Assembly (NCBI GenBank): GCA_030625465.1
Contig: DAOUQS010000016.1
Location: forward strand, 1 to 15,359
Length of the DNA stretch: 15,359 nucleotides
Origin: Amylibacter sp.
Lineage (GTDB): Bacteria; Pseudomonadota; Alphaproteobacteria; Rhodobacterales; Rhodobacteraceae
Direction: 5' to 3'
Shown: positions 1-7,635 of the stretch, one piece after another
Position numbering within the stretch: the first letter of the stretch is position 1
Layout of the letters: every line of letters starts with the position of its first letter
Notes under the pieces: generated by a model
The model's database searches: none
What the model saw: the letters and a program-made list of their open reading frames with translations, nothing else
Told to the model about the DNA's origin: nothing
Translations under genes and position numbers: made by a program

Positions 1-61
1 CTGCCAGACGTTCGGGTGGCACATCCATATGCCCGTTAAGCTGGATTTTAGGTGCGGGCAT
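1..61 (-). CDS. Probable ABM-fold (quinol/antibiotic biosynthesis) monooxygenase, N-terminal fragment
   Basis: Only the first 20 codons are inside the window; the gene runs off the left edge. The fragment begins MPAPKIQLNGHMDVPPERLA. This resembles the first beta strand and following turn of small antibiotic-biosynthesis-monooxygenase (ABM) proteins, often annotated as putative quinol monooxygenase; I recognise it by pattern only. The ATG lies 3 bases after the guaA stop, and the end of guaA supplies a purine-rich stretch that could serve as ribosome binding site, so it is probably the second gene of a guaA operon and translationally coupled to it. The fragment is too short to show catalytic residues, so the family call is tentative; the existence of a coding start here is more secure. 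Confidence 0.45.
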   Translation of the reverse strand, partial: MPAPKIQLNGHMDVPPERLA

Positions 62-64
62 ATC

Positions 65-1627
65 CTATTCCCACTCGATTGTGCCGGGTGGTTTTGATGT
101 AATGTCGTAAGTGACACGGTTAATGCCTTCGACCTCATTGATGATACGCGTGGCGGTTTCGCCAAGGAATTCGTGTGTAAACGGGTAGTAATCGGCGGTC
201 ATACCGTCGACCGAGTTCACGGCGCGCAAGGCGCACGCATAGTCATATGTGCGCGCATCGCCCATCACACCCACGGTGCGCACGGGCAGGATGGCGACAA
301 ATGCCTGCCAGATTTTATCATACAGTCCGTGTTTGCGGATCTGATCGATGTAAACTGCATCTGCTTTGCGCAGGATGTCCAGCTTTTCGCGGGTGATTTT
401 GCCCGGGCAACGAATGGCAAGTCCGGGGCCGGGGAACGGGTGGCGGCCGACAAAGCTGGCAGGTAGGCCCAATTCACGGCCCAATGCGCGCACTTCATCT
501 TTGAATAATTCGCGCAGGGGCTCGACCAGTTTCAGGCCCATTTTTTCGGGCAATCCACCAACATTGTGGTGGGATTTGATTGTCACAGACGGGCCACCTG
601 AAAAGCTGACGCTTTCGATCACGTCAGGGTATAGCGTGCCTTGGGCCAGAAATTTGGCGCCGCCGACAGATTTTGCGTGTTTGTCGAACACCTCGATGAA
701 CAAACGCCCGATGATTTTGCGTTTGGCTTCGGGGTCTGACTGGCCGTCCAATTCACCTAAAAACAGTTCCTGTTCTTCGGCGTGGATCAGCGGCATTTTG
801 TAATGGTCGCGGAACATGGTGACGACCTCTTCTGCCTCACCTTCGCGTAGCAACCCGTGATCTACGAATACGCAAGTTAGCTGCTCGCCGATGGCCTCAT
901 ATATCAGGACCGCCGCAACGGAACTGTCAACACCGCCCGACAGGCCGCAGATAACTTTTGCGTCACCCACTTGGGCGCGAATGTCGGCAATGGCTTGTTC
1001 GCGGTAGGCGCCCATCGTCCAATCGCCGGTAAATCCGGCCAACTTAACGAAATTTTCATAAAGTTTTGCGCCGTTCGGTGTGTGATGCACTTCGGGGTGG
1101 AACTGAACCGCAAAGAAATTGCGTGAAAGATCGGCGGTAATGGCGAAAGGTGCGTTGGGCGAGGTGCCGTAAACGTCAAAGCCTTCAGCAAGCTTGGAGA
1201 CGTGGTCACCGTGACTCATCCAGACCTGTTCAATGCCCTCGGAAAACCAGCCGTCCAGAATGGAAAGCTTGTCATCCTTAGGTGTGACAAAGGCGCGGCC
1301 AAATTCGGCTGTGCCATGGCCGCGTTCAACGGTGCCGCCAAGCTGGTGCATCATCACCTGCTGGCCGTAGCATATGCCCAAAATCGGCAGGCCCATTTCG
1401 AACAGGGCTTGCGGCGCGCGCGGTGCGTTTTCGTCGAATACACTGGCAGGGCCACCTGACAGGATCACGGCTTTGGGCGCGAAGTTTTTAATGAAGGTTT
1501 CATCCACGTTCTGGAACGGGTGGATTTCACAATACACCGACAATTCACGCAGGCGACGCGCAATAAGTTGCGTGACCTGGCTGCCGAAGTCGATGATAAG
1601 AAGGCGGTCATGTATCTGTGTGCTCAT
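65..1627 (-). CDS. guaA: GMP synthase (glutamine-hydrolysing)
   Basis: Converts XMP to GMP using ATP and glutamine, the last step of de novo guanine nucleotide synthesis, in the cytoplasm. The 520-residue length is normal for the family. The N-terminal class I glutamine amidotransferase domain (about 8-195) has the nucleophile loop GICYGQQ with Cys86 and the His-x-Glu pair in VQFHPEV (His177, Glu179). The ATP pyrophosphatase domain begins with the P-loop-like SGGVDSS at 230-236. The C-terminal dimerisation domain ends in the family-typical TIEWE. The start is the ATG that gives the usual short lead before the LIIDFGSQ strand. The upstream ribosome binding site is weak. The gene is divergent from the MttB-like gene, and a small stem-loop lies in the shared upstream region. 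No residue anomalies seen. Confidence 0.98.
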   Translation of the reverse strand: MSTQIHDRLLIIDFGSQVTQLIARRLRELSVYCEIHPFQNVDETFIKNFAPKAVILSGGPASVFDENAPRAPQALFEMGLPILGICYGQQVMMHQLGGTVERGHGTAEFGRAFVTPKDDKLSILDGWFSEGIEQVWMSHGDHVSKLAEGFDVYGTSPNAPFAITADLSRNFFAVQFHPEVHHTPNGAKLYENFVKLAGFTGDWTMGAYREQAIADIRAQVGDAKVICGLSGGVDSSVAAVLIYEAIGEQLTCVFVDHGLLREGEAEEVVTMFRDHYKMPLIHAEEQELFLGELDGQSDPEAKRKIIGRLFIEVFDKHAKSVGGAKFLAQGTLYPDVIESVSFSGGPSVTIKSHHNVGGLPEKMGLKLVEPLRELFKDEVRALGRELGLPASFVGRHPFPGPGLAIRCPGKITREKLDILRKADAVYIDQIRKHGLYDKIWQAFVAILPVRTVGVMGDARTYDYACALRAVNSVDGMTADYYPFTHEFLGETATRIINEVEGINRVTYDITSKPPGTIEWE

Positions 1628-1694
1628 GTGCGCGGTTTATTTTGCAATCCGGGCAAGTGCAAGGGGTGTTTGGCAGGCAAGGCGGGGATGTTTC

Positions 1695-1709
1695 CGACAT
1701 TTGATGTCG
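1695..1709. repeat. Inverted repeat in the guaA leader / divergent promoter region
   Basis: CGACAT-TTG-ATGTCG is a perfect 6-bp inverted repeat with a 3-base centre, 68 bases upstream of the guaA start and 87 bases upstream of the MttB-like start. It could be an operator for a dimeric regulator serving either gene, or a small hairpin in the guaA leader RNA. No T-run follows on either strand, so it is not a standard terminator. The rest of the 169-bp intergenic region shows only an AT-rich stretch (about 1744-1770) before the methyltransferase gene and no convincing -35/-10 pair. Confidence 0.4.
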
Positions 1710-1796
1710 TTTGTAGCCCGAATTCGCCGAATTTGCAGCGTGGAATTTTATTAAACAGATTTAATTTAAAGGAAATTCAATCCCAAGGATTCCCCA

Positions 1797-3353
1797 ATGT
1801 CAGAAGATGTCATATCCGAAAGTTCAAGCCGGCGCCGTGCGCGTGGTGGCGGTGGTGCAGCACGTCGTGCAGAGCGCACCGCTGTTGTGCTTGAAACCGC
1901 GAAATATATCGAACGCAATATTCCGAATTTTGAAATTCTGAATGAGGAAGCGTTGCAGATTATCGAGACCAACGCGGAAATAATTCTGGAAGAGATCGGC
2001 GTTAACTTTCTGGACAATCCAGCCGCCCTTGATCGTTGGCGTGACGCAGGCGCGGATGTTGACGGTGAGCGGGTGCGCATTCCCAAAGGTCTGGCGCGCA
2101 AGCTAATTTCAACCGCCCCGTCGGAATACATCCAGCACGCGCGCAACCCGGATCGCAATGTGCGTGTGGGTGGCAATTCAATGGTGTTGGCGCCGGTTTA
2201 CGGCCCGCCATTTGTGCGTGATATTGAAGGGGGGCGTCGTTACGCAACGATCGCCGATTTCCAGAAATTTGTGAAGCTGACCTATATGTCCAAATGGTTG
2301 CACCATTCAGGTGGTACCGTTTGTGAACCGACTGATATTGCAGTGAATAAACGGCATCTGGATATGCTTTACGCGCATATGACGCTTAGCGACAAGCCCT
2401 ATATGGGGTCGGTGACAGCACCGGAACGCGCGGTTGATTCGGTGGCAATGTCCGAGATCTTGTTTGGTGGCAGCATCAAAGAAAAAACCGTGATGACATC
2501 CCTGATCAACGTCAATTCGCCGATGACTTTTGACGATATTATGATGGGCGCGATGGAGGTTTATGCAAAGAATAATCAGGCCTGTATCGTGTCTCCGTTT
2601 ATTGTGGGCGGGGCAATGGCGCCGGTTTCTGTGACCGGAACGCTGACGCAAGCACTGGCCGAAGGGCTGGCGGGCGTGGCCTATAACCAGCTGTGTAATC
2701 CCGGTGCGCCGGTGATTATGGGGACGTTTGTGACCTCGATTGATATGAATTCCGGTGCGCCGACATTTGGCACGCCTGAAGCCAGCAAAATTATATATGG
2801 CATGGGGCAGTTGGTGCGGCGGTTGAACCTGCCGTTCCGGTCGGGCGGCGGGCTGTGCGGCTCTAAGCTACCGGATGCGCAGGCGGCTTATGAAACCGCC
2901 AACACGCTGAATGCGGCCTTGTTGGGCGGTGTTAACTTTTGCCTGCACGCGGCGGGCTGGTTAGAAGGCGGGCTGGTAGCCTCGTTCGAAAAATTTGTGA
3001 TGGATGCGGACCAGTTGGGTATTTTGCATTCTGTCGCGCAAGGCGTTGATGTTTCCGAAAATGGCCAGGCGATGGGGGCGATCCGCGAGGTTGGCCCGGG
3101 CGGGCATTATCTGGGTTGCGAACATACGCAGGCGAATTTCAAGGATGCATTCTGGCGCACGCAAGTGCTGGATTACAAACCCTATGAAACATGGGCCGAA
3201 GACGGTGAAAAAGACACCATGGTTTTGGCCAGTGAACGGGTCAAAAAGATGATGGATAATTACAAACAACCCGCCATTGACCCCGCCATTGATGAAGCTT
3301 TGCTGGCCTATATGGCCAAGCGCAAAGAAAGCGAGCCTGATGCGTTTGGTTAG
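1797..3353 (+). CDS. Trimethylamine methyltransferase (MttB) family protein, non-pyrrolysine type
   Basis: Belongs to the MttB/COG5598 family, whose characterised members move a methyl group from a quaternary or tertiary amine to a corrinoid protein. The 518-residue frame has no internal stop, so it is not one of the amber-containing pyrrolysine trimethylamine enzymes. It belongs with the pyrrolysine-free homologues, of which some act on glycine betaine or related compounds; substrate here is unknown. After an Arg/Gly-rich N-terminus (residues 11-28) comes a TIM-barrel-like body with family-like stretches such as GGTVCEPTD (172-180) and GGGLCGSKLPDAQAAYE (350-366). The start ATG has AAGGA 7 bases upstream. 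No corrinoid protein or reductive activase lies nearby. Its stop overlaps that of the converging DUF6477-like gene. Confidence 0.88.
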   Translation: MSEDVISESSSRRRARGGGGAARRAERTAVVLETAKYIERNIPNFEILNEEALQIIETNAEIILEEIGVNFLDNPAALDRWRDAGADVDGERVRIPKGLARKLISTAPSEYIQHARNPDRNVRVGGNSMVLAPVYGPPFVRDIEGGRRYATIADFQKFVKLTYMSKWLHHSGGTVCEPTDIAVNKRHLDMLYAHMTLSDKPYMGSVTAPERAVDSVAMSEILFGGSIKEKTVMTSLINVNSPMTFDDIMMGAMEVYAKNNQACIVSPFIVGGAMAPVSVTGTLTQALAEGLAGVAYNQLCNPGAPVIMGTFVTSIDMNSGAPTFGTPEASKIIYGMGQLVRRLNLPFRSGGGLCGSKLPDAQAAYETANTLNAALLGGVNFCLHAAGWLEGGLVASFEKFVMDADQLGILHSVAQGVDVSENGQAMGAIREVGPGGHYLGCEHTQANFKDAFWRTQVLDYKPYETWAEDGEKDTMVLASERVKKMMDNYKQPAIDPAIDEALLAYMAKRKESEPDAFG

Positions 3354-3631
3354 GACGTTTTCGGCAACAAGTGCAGCTCTTGCAAAAGTGCTGTCATAAC
3401 CTGAATATGAAGACGCATGTCATAGGCGGCACTGCCGCATTTGCGTGCGTCTTCCAGTTTGGTTTCCTGCCTGCTTAAGCGGTTCAGAACCTGATCCGGA
3501 TGGCTGGCGTACTGCGCCCCCAATAGCCGTTTTAATTCTGTATCACGTGTATATGTTTCCATACAGATTCTGGCCGCCGTTAGTAAAATTTTGGGGCGGA
3601 CTATATTTTCTAATACACCTAAAAGTTGCAT
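3350..3631 (-). CDS. DUF6477-like small protein
   Basis: A 93-residue protein of unknown function, predicted mostly helical, with no signal peptide or membrane span. The pattern VRPKILLTAARICMETYTRD (11-30), then KRLLG and a C-terminal helix around DMRLHIQVMTALLQE, matches what I know of the DUF6477 family of Rhodobacterales. I chose the internal ATG at 3631 because it is preceded by a strong AAGGAG-type ribosome binding site and gives the normal family length. The same frame stays open upstream to 3799, but that extension is low-complexity, AT-rich intergenic sequence. The gene is divergent from the HTH/DUF6456 gene and its stop (3350-3352) overlaps the stop of the MttB-like gene (3351-3353). 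Two cysteines (23 and 65) show no metal-site pattern. Confidence 0.75.
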   Translation of the reverse strand: MQLLGVLENIVRPKILLTAARICMETYTRDTELKRLLGAQYASHPDQVLNRLSRQETKLEDARKCGSAAYDMRLHIQVMTALLQELHLLPKTS

Positions 3632-3782
3632 TACATTCTCCTTTTTTACAGAATAATGACCGGAATAAAGCTGCGTTGCGCATTTTATTGTTAAGCGTAC
3701 TGGTAGTTTGCGTTTGTTTATTAATCTGCACGGAAGATGGCGTGATGTTGTTAACCTTAATAAAGTTTTCAATAAAACAATC

Positions 3783-3797
3783 TTAAGTAGTGTTAAC
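3783..3797. promoter_or_regulatory. Possible regulator site, TTAA-N6-TTAAC
   Basis: The 186-bp divergent region 3632-3817 is AT-rich and holds two GTTAAC hexamers (3740-3745 and 3792-3797). The second forms TTAA-N6-TTAAC, ending 20 bases before the HTH/DUF6456 start. This resembles the alphaproteobacterial CtrA motif, but the classical spacing is seven bases, and TTAA is common by chance in such AT-rich DNA. Offered only as a candidate; I see no clear -35/-10 pair here. Confidence 0.2.
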
Positions 3798-3817
3798 AAA
3801 ATGAACAGGAGGGATAT

Positions 3818-4951
3818 GTGCAGGAAATAAACGCGCCTGAATTAAAGAGTAACCATAAACCCAAAGCGGGTTTTTATCAAAATAGAGAAAACACAAAAAT
3901 CCGTGAATATATTGACCATGTCGAAAACGGAATATCATTACGCACGATTGCAAAACGGGACGGGGTTCATCCGTCAACAGTTTTGCGGCGTATTCGTAAA
4001 ATCGAAAATAAACGGGAAGACCCGATTCTGGATGATGCATTGACCCGTATCGGTGATCAAATTCCACCCACATTAATGCGCAAAGAGGTCTCTATGAATA
4101 TTGCACAGCATGAATTTTCTTCGGAACTGGAAATAGAAACACACAAGGATATGTTGCGGATTTTGCGCAGGCTGTCCGAAAGAGCGGCCTTTATGATGAT
4201 GTCTTTGGAGCTGCCCAAAGCTGTCGTTATGCGCGGGACAGGTAAGGCGCAGGTGCGTTCTGCGGTTTTATCCCGTGAGCTGGGTCAAAAAATGCTGTTA
4301 AAGGACTGGATCGAATGTACGCGTGCCGGCAGGTTCAATAAGTATGTGATTACAAATGCGGGGCGCGCCGGTTTGAAGCGTCTGGTGTCAGAACTGGCGA
4401 CGACAAACGGAAACGGTGGCTTTTCAGAGGCTGCAAGTCCCTTTCTTGAACAGCATCGGGAATGGGGCCAGCGCACGGTTACATCCACTGATACCGGGCG
4501 GCGTGAACAGATACGGGTAAACCTGCGTGAAAGCCCGTTGAATATGCTGGGGCGCAAGAAAAACAAGGATGGTAAGCCGTTTCTGGCGAATTCGCTGTTA
4601 CAAGCCGGTGAACGTCTGCGTGAGGATTTTGAACTGGCACAACTTGGCCCCCGTGTGACCCAGAACTGGGACCGGTTCATGCTGGGGTCGGATCGCGGTA
4701 ATTTCGGATCAAACGAGGGTGGTGGTTCTTCTGCGGCGCAAAGCCGTCTTAGCAAAGCCCTGACTGCCCTTGGGCCGGGCCTGGGCGATATTGCCCTGCG
4801 CTGTTGTTGCTTTCTGGAAGGAATGGAGGCTGCGGAAAAGCGCATGGGCTGGTCGGCGCGTTCCGGCAAGATTGTGCTGCGCATCGCGTTGCAACGTCTG
4901 CGTTTGCACTATGAAGAGGCTTACAGCCGCCTTGATGACCGGATCGGTTAA
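3818..4951 (+). CDS. Helix-turn-helix protein with C-terminal DUF6456 domain
   Basis: A 377-residue probable DNA-binding regulator, target unknown. Near the N-terminus, residues 28-64 form a homeodomain/resolvase-like helix-turn-helix (EYIDHVENGISLRTIAKRDG then VHPSTVLRRIRKI). Residues 115-192 look like a second winged-helix segment. A polar linker (about 195-225) leads to the DUF6456 region (about 230-370), whose signature GLGDIALRCCCFLEGMEAAE, followed by KRMGWSARSGKIVLRIALQR, is well conserved. The start is GTG: AGGAGGG ends 4 bases upstream, an in-frame stop lies 22 bases upstream, and no ATG occurs in frame before residue 88, which would lose the first HTH. An ATG overlapping the GTG is out of frame and stops after four codons. 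The three adjacent cysteines (329-331) are unusual but belong to the conserved signature. Confidence 0.85.
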   Translation: MQEINAPELKSNHKPKAGFYQNRENTKIREYIDHVENGISLRTIAKRDGVHPSTVLRRIRKIENKREDPILDDALTRIGDQIPPTLMRKEVSMNIAQHEFSSELEIETHKDMLRILRRLSERAAFMMMSLELPKAVVMRGTGKAQVRSAVLSRELGQKMLLKDWIECTRAGRFNKYVITNAGRAGLKRLVSELATTNGNGGFSEAASPFLEQHREWGQRTVTSTDTGRREQIRVNLRESPLNMLGRKKNKDGKPFLANSLLQAGERLREDFELAQLGPRVTQNWDRFMLGSDRGNFGSNEGGGSSAAQSRLSKALTALGPGLGDIALRCCCFLEGMEAAEKRMGWSARSGKIVLRIALQRLRLHYEEAYSRLDDRIG

Positions 4952-5685
4952 CCCAATGCAGTGATGATTTGTGAAAAGTCTGCCGCTTTCAGGCTGGCAC
5001 CCCCGACAAGACCGCCGTCAACATTGGATACTTGTGCAATGTCGGCGGCGTTTTTAGGGTTCATAGAGCCACCGTAAAGAATACGCACAGAACGGCCAAC
5101 GCCTGCGCCAAAACGGCGTTCCAATTGGGCGCGAATGAAGTCATGGACTTCGCCTATTTGGTCCAGTGTGGGGGTCAGACCAGTGCCGATGGCCCAAACT
5201 GGTTCATAGGCAATCACCAGGTTTTCGCCGGTGGCATTGTCGGGAACCGACGCGGATAATTGCCCGCCAATAATGTCGATGGTGTTGCAGGCTTCGCGTT
5301 CGCCCAGACTTTCACCGATACAGACTATAACTTTCAGCCCCGCATCCCATGCGGTCTTGGTTTTTGCGCGTACATCGGCATCGGTTTCATTGTAATCGGC
5401 CCGACGTTCCGAGTGGCCCAGAATGACATATGTAGCACCAGAATCCGCAAGCATCTGCGCTGAAATATCCCCGGTATGGGCCCCCGATGTATTTGCATGG
5501 CAGGTTTGGCCACCGATGGCGATGTCATTTGACATTCGGGACATGGAGTGGATCAAAGTCGCAGGCGGGCAGATCAGAACCTCGCAATCATGCGCATTAG
5601 ATACTTCTGATAAGGTTTTGATTTCTTGCAGGTTTTCGTCCAACCCGTTCATCTTCCAGTTGCCGGCTGCCAGTTTTCTGCGCAT
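4948..5685 (-). CDS. tpiA: Triosephosphate isomerase
   Basis: Interconverts dihydroxyacetone phosphate and glyceraldehyde 3-phosphate in glycolysis and gluconeogenesis; cytoplasmic dimer of TIM barrels. All key elements are present in 245 residues: AAGNWKMNG with Asn9 and Lys11, the catalytic His91 in YVILGHSERR, the catalytic Glu161 in AYEPVWAIGTG at the start of loop 6, and the phosphate-binding ILYGGSM and GLVGGASL near the C-terminus. The ATG follows the sufA stop by 5 bases, with only GAAGG at a distance as ribosome binding site. It is therefore probably read from the sufT-sufA transcript and coupled to sufA. Its stop overlaps the stop of the converging HTH/DUF6456 gene by two bases. Confidence 0.98.
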   Translation of the reverse strand: MRRKLAAGNWKMNGLDENLQEIKTLSEVSNAHDCEVLICPPATLIHSMSRMSNDIAIGGQTCHANTSGAHTGDISAQMLADSGATYVILGHSERRADYNETDADVRAKTKTAWDAGLKVIVCIGESLGEREACNTIDIIGGQLSASVPDNATGENLVIAYEPVWAIGTGLTPTLDQIGEVHDFIRAQLERRFGAGVGRSVRILYGGSMNPKNAADIAQVSNVDGGLVGGASLKAADFSQIITALG

Positions 5686-5690
5686 TTGTT

Positions 5691-6041
5691 TTACATGCCT
5701 TCGAATTTAATGGATTCGCCGCAACCACATGCTTCTGTTACGTTGGGGTTCTTGAACTTGAAGCCGGATTCCAGCAAAGACACTTCGTAATCTATTTCGG
5801 TGCCAAACAGGAACATTTGCGCCATCGGGGCGATCATTACAACGGCGCCGTCCTGTTTGACGACCTCATCGTTGGGATCTACCTTATCGACGTAATCCAT
5901 GGTATATTCCATACCCGCACAGCCGCCTTTTTTGACGCCGATACGCAGGCCTTTTGTGTCGCCTTGTGCCATCAGTCTGGCAATTTGGCTTGCGGCCTTA
6001 TCTGTCATTGAAATAGCGGCTTTTCCGGGAATGCCGAACAT
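5691..6041 (-). CDS. sufA: Fe-S cluster assembly A-type carrier (HesB/IscA/SufA family)
   Basis: A-type carrier expected to hold and transfer Fe-S clusters to target proteins in the cytoplasm. The 116-residue protein has the three invariant cysteines: Cys41 in KKGGCAGMEY, and Cys105 and Cys107 in TEACGCGES. I placed the start at the ATG whose first base is the last base of the sufT stop (TGATG overlap). An in-frame GTG one codon earlier is also possible and would add one residue. The coupling to sufT and the sequence type favour the SUF-associated SufA role over ErpA or IscA, but the family members are hard to tell apart by sequence. The sufBCDS core genes are not next to it. Confidence 0.93.
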   Translation of the reverse strand: MFGIPGKAAISMTDKAASQIARLMAQGDTKGLRIGVKKGGCAGMEYTMDYVDKVDPNDEVVKQDGAVVMIAPMAQMFLFGTEIDYEVSLLESGFKFKNPNVTEACGCGESIKFEGM

Positions 6042-6403
6042 CACATGAACCCCAGTTCCAGGCGGGCCTCATCCGACATCATATCCATGCCCCATTGTGG
6101 TTCCCAAACCAGATCGACGGTTACCGATTGCACGCCGGGCACGGGCGCAATGGCGTCTTCGATCCATCCCGGCATTTCGCCCGCAACGGGACAGCCGGGG
6201 GCTGTGAGGCTCATCAATACCTTGACGACACCTTCGTCGCTGATTTCAATGGTGTAAATCAGGCCAAGATCGAAGATATTCACAGGAACTTCGGGGTCGT
6301 GCACAGTACGGCACGCCTCACAGATGGTGTCATATAAAGGATGGTCAGTCGTTGAAGGTTTGATCAACGGGGTGCCTTCCATGGGTGCGGTTTCTGCGGT
6401 CAT
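6041..6403 (-). CDS. sufT: SUF system assembly protein, DUF59/MIP18 family
   Basis: A 120-residue DUF59 (MIP18-like) protein, a family that helps mature Fe-S proteins. After a variable N-terminus (1-22), the domain shows HDPEVPVNIFDLGLIY (35-50) and the conserved TAPGCPVAGEMP with Cys71. The C-terminal block WEPQWGMDMMSDEARLELGF (100-119) is typical of the SUF-linked SufT subgroup and rather less like the phenylacetate PaaD proteins. It is the first gene of the sufT-sufA-tpiA run and is divergent from tgt across an 84-bp gap. That gap holds weak AT-rich -10-like sequence (ACATATAAG, about 6434-6442) and no obvious iron-regulator palindrome. Confidence 0.92.
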   Translation of the reverse strand: MTAETAPMEGTPLIKPSTTDHPLYDTICEACRTVHDPEVPVNIFDLGLIYTIEISDEGVVKVLMSLTAPGCPVAGEMPGWIEDAIAPVPGVQSVTVDLVWEPQWGMDMMSDEARLELGFM

Positions 6404-6487
6404 TTGTGTGTTCTCTCTTGGAATTCCTGACTAAACATATAAGAAATAAATCAAGAAACGTCCAGTAGGATAAATCAATGGGATATT

Positions 6488-7618
6488 ATGACAAAACGCT
6501 TTGAATTTAAACTACTTAATACGGATGGCCGCGCACGTCGCGGAATCGTGAAGACCCCGCGCGGGGATATTCAAACGCCTGCATTCATGCCTGTGGGCAC
6601 GGCGGCCACCGTAAAAGCGATGATGCCGGAAAGCGTTGCGGCCACCGGCGCCGAGATTTTATTGGGCAATACCTATCACCTGATGCTGCGCCCCGGTGCG
6701 GAACGCGTGGCGGCTTTAGGTGGTCTGCATCACTTCATGAACTGGGACAAACCGATTCTAACCGATTCCGGCGGTTATCAGGTGATGAGCCTGACCGATT
6801 TACGCAAACTGACCGAAGAGGGCGTGCGGTTTCGCAGTCATATTGACGGCTCGGAACATAATCTGACACCTGAACGCTCAATGGAAATCCAGAAGCTGGT
6901 GGGGTCTGACATTGTGATGAGCTTTGACGAATGCACGCCGTATCCCGCCACGCAAGATCAGGCGCGGGTCAGTATGGAATTATCCATGCGTTGGGCCGCG
7001 CGCTCGCGGGATGCTTTTGGTGATCGGCCCGGGTATGCGCTGTTTGGTATCCAGCAGGGCAGTACGTTTCAGGATATGCGCGAAGAAAGTGCGGATATTT
7101 TGCGGGGCATTGAATTTGATGGCTATGCCGTGGGTGGTCTGGCTGTGGGCGAAGGTCAGGAAATGATGTTTCAGGTGCTGGAATATGCGCCTGCGCAACT
7201 GCCGGTAGATAAGCCGCGTTATCTGATGGGGGTGGGAAAACCTGACGATTTGGTGGGGGCGGTTGAACGCGGCATTGATATGTTCGATTGTGTCTTGCCA
7301 TCCCGTTCCGGGCGTACCGGGCAGGGATTGACCAGAATGGGGGCGGTGAACCTGCGCAATGCGCGCCATAAAAGTGATCCGCGCCCGTTGGACGAGGCTT
7401 GTAGCTGCCCATGCTGCAAAAACTATTCCCGCGCCTATCTGCACCATACGATCAAATGCAACGAGATTATCGGATCAATGTTGCTGACATGGCATAACTT
7501 GCATTATTATCAGGAACTTATGGCGGGGTTGCGCGATGCAATTTCACAAAATGCATTGGATGTGTTTGTGAAGGGCTTTCACGCCAAAAGGGCCGAGGGT
7601 GATATAGCACCTCTTTAA
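6488..7618 (+). CDS. tgt: tRNA-guanine transglycosylase
   Basis: Exchanges guanine 34 for the queuosine precursor preQ1 in tRNAs with GUN anticodons (Asp, Asn, His, Tyr). The 376-residue length is standard. Catalytic Asp93 lies in [12 protein letters not shown] and nucleophile Asp264 in [18 protein letters not shown]. The zinc site is complete: Cys305, Cys307 and Cys310 in CSCPCC plus His336 in [17 protein letters not shown] and [10 protein letters not shown] line the base pocket. The start gives the family-typical MTKRFEF N-terminus. Its ribosome binding site is poor (GGGA 4 bases before), and another ATG 10 bases upstream is out of frame. The window also carries tRNA-Asp(GTC), one of the enzyme's substrates. 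It converges on the two-span unknown gene with a 17-bp gap. Confidence 0.98.
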   Translation: MTKRFEFKLLNTDGRARRGIVKTPRGDIQTPAFMPVGTAATVKAMMPESVAATGAEILLGNTYHLMLRPGAERVAALGGLHHFMNWDKPILTDSGGYQVMSLTDLRKLTEEGVRFRSHIDGSEHNLTPERSMEIQKLVGSDIVMSFDECTPYPATQDQARVSMELSMRWAARSRDAFGDRPGYALFGIQQGSTFQDMREESADILRGIEFDGYAVGGLAVGEGQEMMFQVLEYAPAQLPVDKPRYLMGVGKPDDLVGAVERGIDMFDCVLPSRSGRTGQGLTRMGAVNLRNARHKSDPRPLDEACSCPCCKNYSRAYLHHTIKCNEIIGSMLLTWHNLHYYQELMAGLRDAISQNALDVFVKGFHAKRAEGDIAPL

Positions 7619-7635
7619 AACGTAAGTTGCGACCG

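Noticed and set aside
904..1209. Second open frame within guaA, and similar long frames within tgt, lon, the HTH/DUF6456 gene and the EamA-type gene
   Set aside because: All overlap well-supported genes in other frames, have no ribosome binding site, and have compositions expected of shadow frames.
1751..1764. CtrA site before the MttB-like gene (TTAA-N6-TTAA)
   Set aside because: Spacing is off by one from the classical motif, and the surrounding DNA is so AT-rich that TTAA pairs are expected by chance.
1797..3353. Pyrrolysine-containing trimethylamine methyltransferase
   Set aside because: The frame has no internal TAG; it only ends with one. No pyl genes are visible.
3632..3799. N-terminal extension of the DUF6477-like protein
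   Set aside because: The frame is open but AT-rich and low in complexity, whereas a strong ribosome binding site precedes the internal ATG at 3631 and gives the normal family length.
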